From contig CANIFK010000206.1 of assembly GCA_947466555.1 (NCBI GenBank), positions 1 to 8,160 on the forward strand: a stretch of DNA of 8,160 bases, in the 5' to 3' direction. Each line of letters opens with the position of its first letter. Position 1 is the stretch's first letter. The translations under genes were made by a program, and so were the position numbers. This DNA is from Acidobacteriota bacterium (GTDB lineage Bacteria > Acidobacteriota > Terriglobia > Bryobacterales > Bryobacteraceae). The notes beneath the pieces are model-generated. The model was not told the origin of the DNA and did no database searches. It saw only the letters and a list, made by a program, of their open reading frames with translations. This document shows, piece after piece, positions 5,905-8,160 of this stretch.

Positions 5905-6456
5905 TTACATCACGCGCCCGGCCAGCTGTTCATGAATGGCTTGCCGGGCGCGCTTCAATCGGCCCTTCACAGCCTCTTCGCTGATCCCCACAACCTCGGC
6001 CGTTTCCGCCGTCGTCATACCCTCCACCGTTCGCAGCAGGAACACCATCAATTGCTCCTCCGGCAGATGCGCCACGGCGGCGTAGAACTGCCGGATCGTG
6101 GCGCCATTCTCCATGCAGCGCGAGAGGAAGGTCGTCTCCACATGCGGGTCAATCGAAACCTCGCGCGGCGCCGTCCTGTTCGCCCCGCGCCGCTTCATCA
6201 TGCAAACATTCCGCGCAATTCGAAACGCCCACGGCCGCACCCGCGACGGTTCACGCAATTCGCCGATGTGGTCGTGCAGCTGCAACAACGTGTCCTGCAC
6301 CACCTCTTCGGCGTCCTCCCGCTGGCGGCAAATCAGCAGGCTGTAGTGCAGCAGCCGCCGGCCAAAGGCAACGGCGAACTCTTCGAAGGCTTCCGCGTCT
6401 CCGTTCCGGATCCGCTCAGCCAGCTGGATCTCGCGGGCTTGATCGAGCTTGGACAT
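5905..6456 (-). CDS. RNA polymerase sigma factor, ECF (sigma-70 group 4) type
   Basis: This 183-residue protein has the two-domain ECF layout. Region 2 covers about residues 20-90, with REDAEEVVQDTLLQL (core-binding and -10 recognition helices) and RPWAFRIARNVCMMKRR. Region 4 covers about 125-178, with HLPEEQLMVFLLRTVEGMTT and a helix-turn-helix AETAEVVGISEEAVKGRLKRAR for -35 recognition. There is no extra C-terminal domain. It should direct RNA polymerase to a small regulon. No membrane anti-sigma or zinc-finger anti-sigma gene follows. Instead it is the last gene of a codirectional set behind a small secreted protein (39-nt gap) and a two-component system. The ribosome site before ATG 6456 is weak, which is consistent with translation coupled to upstream genes. 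The ECF subgroup cannot be assigned by eye. Confidence 0.92.
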   Translation of the reverse strand: MSKLDQAREIQLAERIRNGDAEAFEEFAVAFGRRLLHYSLLICRQREDAEEVVQDTLLQLHDHIGELREPSRVRPWAFRIARNVCMMKRRGANRTAPREVSIDPHVETTFLSRCMENGATIRQFYAAVAHLPEEQLMVFLLRTVEGMTTAETAEVVGISEEAVKGRLKRARQAIHEQLAGRVM

Positions 6457-6495
6457 CGCTTAGATCCAGATGCAAACGAGCTGCCAAAGTGACAG

Positions 6496-6834
6496 CTACG
6501 GCTCGGCGTCCACCGATTTCCCGGCCATCTCCAAATGGAACGCCAACTTCTCGCGGGACTCAGCTTCCACGCTCCGGGCTTTGGCGGCGCGCTCCCGCTC
6601 CAGGTTCTCCGGGCCCTTCGCCAGCCCAGGCCACTTGTGCTGCATGGCGTTGTAGCCTGGCTTCGCCAGGCGCTCGACGTTCGCCTCGTGCTTCCGCGCC
6701 CTCGCCGCGGATTCTTCGGCTCGCGTAGAATGCCGGGCAGCTTCGGCCTTGTGTTCGGCTTTGGTCATGTTCGGTTTTGTGTCGGCCGCGAAGGCCGCGG
6801 CGATTACGAATACGAATCCGATCAGGGGCTTCAT
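6496..6834 (-). CDS. Small secreted helical protein of unknown function
   Basis: This is a 112-residue protein with a clear signal peptide (MKPLIGFVFVIAAAFAA, cleaved near residue 17). The mature part is highly charged and rich in Ala, Glu, Lys, Arg and His. Two long predicted helices (about 24-57 and 75-105) flank a short Pro/aromatic break at Tyr61-Pro75 (YNAMQHKWPGLAKGP). The pattern suggests a soluble periplasmic helical hairpin or coiled coil. I recall similar small exported proteins with a YNxMxHKWP-like core recurring in acidobacterial genomes, but I cannot confirm this here and know no function. It lies between a response regulator (45 nt) and an ECF sigma factor (39 nt), all in the same direction. 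It could therefore be a stress-related output or a sensor component. It has no transmembrane anti-sigma architecture. Confidence 0.75.
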   Translation of the reverse strand: MKPLIGFVFVIAAAFAADTKPNMTKAEHKAEAARHSTRAEESAARARKHEANVERLAKPGYNAMQHKWPGLAKGPENLERERAAKARSVEAESREKLAFHLEMAGKSVDAEP

Positions 6835-6879
6835 GTCCCCATTAAACGGCCCAAGGGCAGTCCCCCGGTATCCGCAAAA

Positions 6880-7506
6880 TTACGGAGTCACCAACCCCTC
6901 CCGCACCGCGTGCTGCACCAGTTCGGCCGAGGTCTTCACTCCCAAATCATCCATCATTTTGTACTTGTGCGTCTCCACCGTACGCGGAGAAATTTCCAGA
7001 ATCGCCCCAATTTCCTTCGCCGATTTCCCCTCCGCCAGCAACTGCAGCACCTCCCTCTGCCGCGGCGTCAACTCCAGCGACTGCCGCAGATGCACCTTCG
7101 TTTCGTCCAACATCTCCTCCACCGCCGGCGTCCGCAGCCCCGGCGAAACATAGGAATCGCCCGCCAGCGCCCGCCGGATCGCCACCGTCAACTCCTCCGC
7201 CGCGGCGTGCTTCAACACGTAGCCCAGTGCCCCCGCCTGCAACGCCCGCAACAAGTACGAAGGCTCCGGATGCATCGTCAAAAACACGAACTTCACCCCC
7301 GGCAACTGCCGCGCCGCTTCAATGCCATTCAACAGCGGCATGGAGATATCAGCCACCACCACATCCGGCACCAGCTCCCGTGCCAATTGCACCAGCTGCC
7401 GCCCGTCCGCGCACGTGCCAACAATGTCAAACTCCGCGCCCAGCAGGCTCCGCAGCCCGTCCAGAACGATCTTATGATCATCCGCCAACAGCAGCTTCGG
7501 CCTCAT
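6880..7506 (-). CDS. NarL/FixJ-family response regulator
   Basis: This 208-residue protein has an N-terminal receiver domain (about 1-120) and a C-terminal LuxR-type helix-turn-helix (about 143-205). Asp9-Asp10 form the acidic pocket, Asp53 (VVVADISMP) is the phosphoacceptor, Thr77 (FLTMH) the switch residue and Lys99 (YVLKHA) the conserved lysine. The DNA-binding part reads LTPRQREVLQLLAEGKSAKEI, then ISPRTVETHKYKMMDDLGV. The ATG at 7506 is chosen over an upstream in-frame start at 7563 because MRPKLLLADDH is the normal receiver beginning and the ATG overlaps the kinase stop as ATGA. It is the cognate partner of the kinase gene next to it. Its targets are unknown, but the codirectional secreted protein and sigma factor genes are candidates. 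Confidence 0.94.
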   Translation of the reverse strand: MRPKLLLADDHKIVLDGLRSLLGAEFDIVGTCADGRQLVQLARELVPDVVVADISMPLLNGIEAARQLPGVKFVFLTMHPEPSYLLRALQAGALGYVLKHAAAEELTVAIRRALAGDSYVSPGLRTPAVEEMLDETKVHLRQSLELTPRQREVLQLLAEGKSAKEIGAILEISPRTVETHKYKMMDDLGVKTSAELVQHAVREGLVTP

Positions 7507-8160
7507 CCGCGGAACCTCGCCACAATCTCCGTCCCCGCGCCCGGCGCGGTCCGCAACGTCCACTGCCCGCCCAATAAACGCACCCGCTCCTCCATGCTCG
7601 CCAGCCCCAAACCGGGCGTCGAAGTCTCCGGGTCAAACCCGCGCCCATCGTCAGCAATGCGAATCTCATGCGCCCGCAGCCGCACCGTCACCTGCTGTGC
7701 ATCGGCGTGCCGCGCCACGTTCCGCAGCCCCTCCTGCAGAATGCGATAGATCGCCAGATTCTCCTCCGCCGTCGCCGCCGGAATCGCCCCCTCCACCGCG
7801 AAATCCACCGGCGGCCCGCCGCGTTCGAACGACGCGCGGCACTCCGCCGCAATCGCCGCCTCCAGCCCCAAATCGTCCAGCATCGCCGGATGCAACCGCC
7901 GCGACAACGCGTGCAGCTCATCGGCCAGCGCGCCAATCTGCACCCGCACCGTATCCTGCCGCCCCTGCCCCGCGCTGATCGCCGCCGCCGCCAGCCGCTG
8001 CGAAAAATCGTCGTGCAACTCCCGCGCAATCCGCCGCCGCTCGTCCTCCTGCGCCGCGATCAACCGCCCCGCCAGCCGTCGCAATTCGCTAATATCCTGC
8101 GCGGCATAAACCACTCCGCCATTCTCCAGCCGCCCCGCCGTCACCAGCACCGGCACCCGC
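7503..8160 (-). CDS. NarL-partner sensor histidine kinase (HisKA_3/HATPase), 5' part outside window
   Basis: About 218 C-terminal residues are visible. They begin with what looks like the end of a PAS domain (PVLVTAGRLENGGVVYAAQDISELRRL), then a linker helix and the HisKA_3 dimerisation domain with the phospho-accepting His in ERRRIARELHDDFSQRLAA (codon 8015-8013). The HATPase domain follows with N-box EGLRNVARHADA, G1 box IADDGRGFDP and G2 box GLGLASMEERVRLLGG. This is the DesK/NarX class of kinase that phosphorylates LuxR-type regulators. There is no membrane segment in the visible part. The PAS remnant suggests a cytoplasmic sensory module, but further input domains may lie upstream. The GTG at 8156 is not taken as the start because it would cut the PAS fold. 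The gene overlaps the response regulator by 4 nt. Confidence 0.93.
   Translation of the reverse strand, partial: RVPVLVTAGRLENGGVVYAAQDISELRRLAGRLIAAQEDERRRIARELHDDFSQRLAAAAISAGQGRQDTVRVQIGALADELHALSRRLHPAMLDDLGLEAAIAAECRASFERGGPPVDFAVEGAIPAATAEENLAIYRILQEGLRNVARHADAQQVTVRLRAHEIRIADDGRGFDPETSTPGLGLASMEERVRLLGGQWTLRTAPGAGTEIVARFRG

Noticed and set aside
7507..7563. Longer start for the response regulator
   Set aside because: The added 19 residues lie within the kinase G2 region and do not resemble a receiver domain. The ATGA overlap at 7506 is the normal arrangement.
6535..7749. 404-codon open frame on the plus strand
   Set aside because: It runs antisense across three well-supported genes (small exported protein, response regulator, kinase) and its Arg/Pro/His/Gln-rich product is typical of a shadow frame.
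8154..8156. GTG as the kinase start
   Set aside because: The sequence just after it already looks like the last strand of a PAS domain, so the gene almost certainly continues beyond the window edge.

Overview
The window reads as a high-GC chromosomal segment of a soil-type bacterium. A Solibacter/Bryobacter-like acidobacterium is my best guess. The guess rests on the combination of a PEP-CTERM surface protein, a secreted S1/P1-type nuclease, a multiheme cytochrome c, a NarL-type two-component system and an ECF sigma factor. It is inference from gene content, not a taxonomic marker. I see no insertion sequence, prophage gene, tRNA, rRNA or CRISPR array, and no gene-free stretch longer than about 180 bases.

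Left part (1-1466, minus strand): the 3' part of a PEP-CTERM exported protein that starts at a GTG codon, preceded by a complete secreted zinc-dependent S1/P1 nuclease. The nuclease is divergent from the next gene across only 33 bp.

Middle part (1500-5901, plus strand): an alanine racemase (alr), then a structured leader carrying a 26-codon isoleucine-containing reading frame and a strong intrinsic terminator. Next come a stand-alone IlvN/IlvM-like ACT-domain protein and a short-form threonine dehydratase (ilvA) that overlap by 7 nt. A secreted cytochrome c with nine CXXCH haem sites follows. The ACT protein and IlvA belong to branched-chain amino acid synthesis. The leader looks like an attenuator that would let isoleucine supply decide whether transcription enters them.

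Right part (5905-8160, minus strand): four codirectional genes. In transcription order these are a NarL-type histidine kinase (5' end outside the window), its LuxR-type response regulator (4-nt overlap), a small secreted alanine/lysine/glutamate-rich helical protein, and an ECF sigma factor. They look like one signalling and regulatory cluster. Its last gene ends 3 bp from the end of the convergent cytochrome gene.

The observation most worth following up is the candidate isoleucine attenuator at 2623-2775. There a strong terminator, an antiterminator strand overlapping the leader stop codon, an 11-bp long-range helix and a repeated 7-mer offer mutually exclusive folds just upstream of ilvA.
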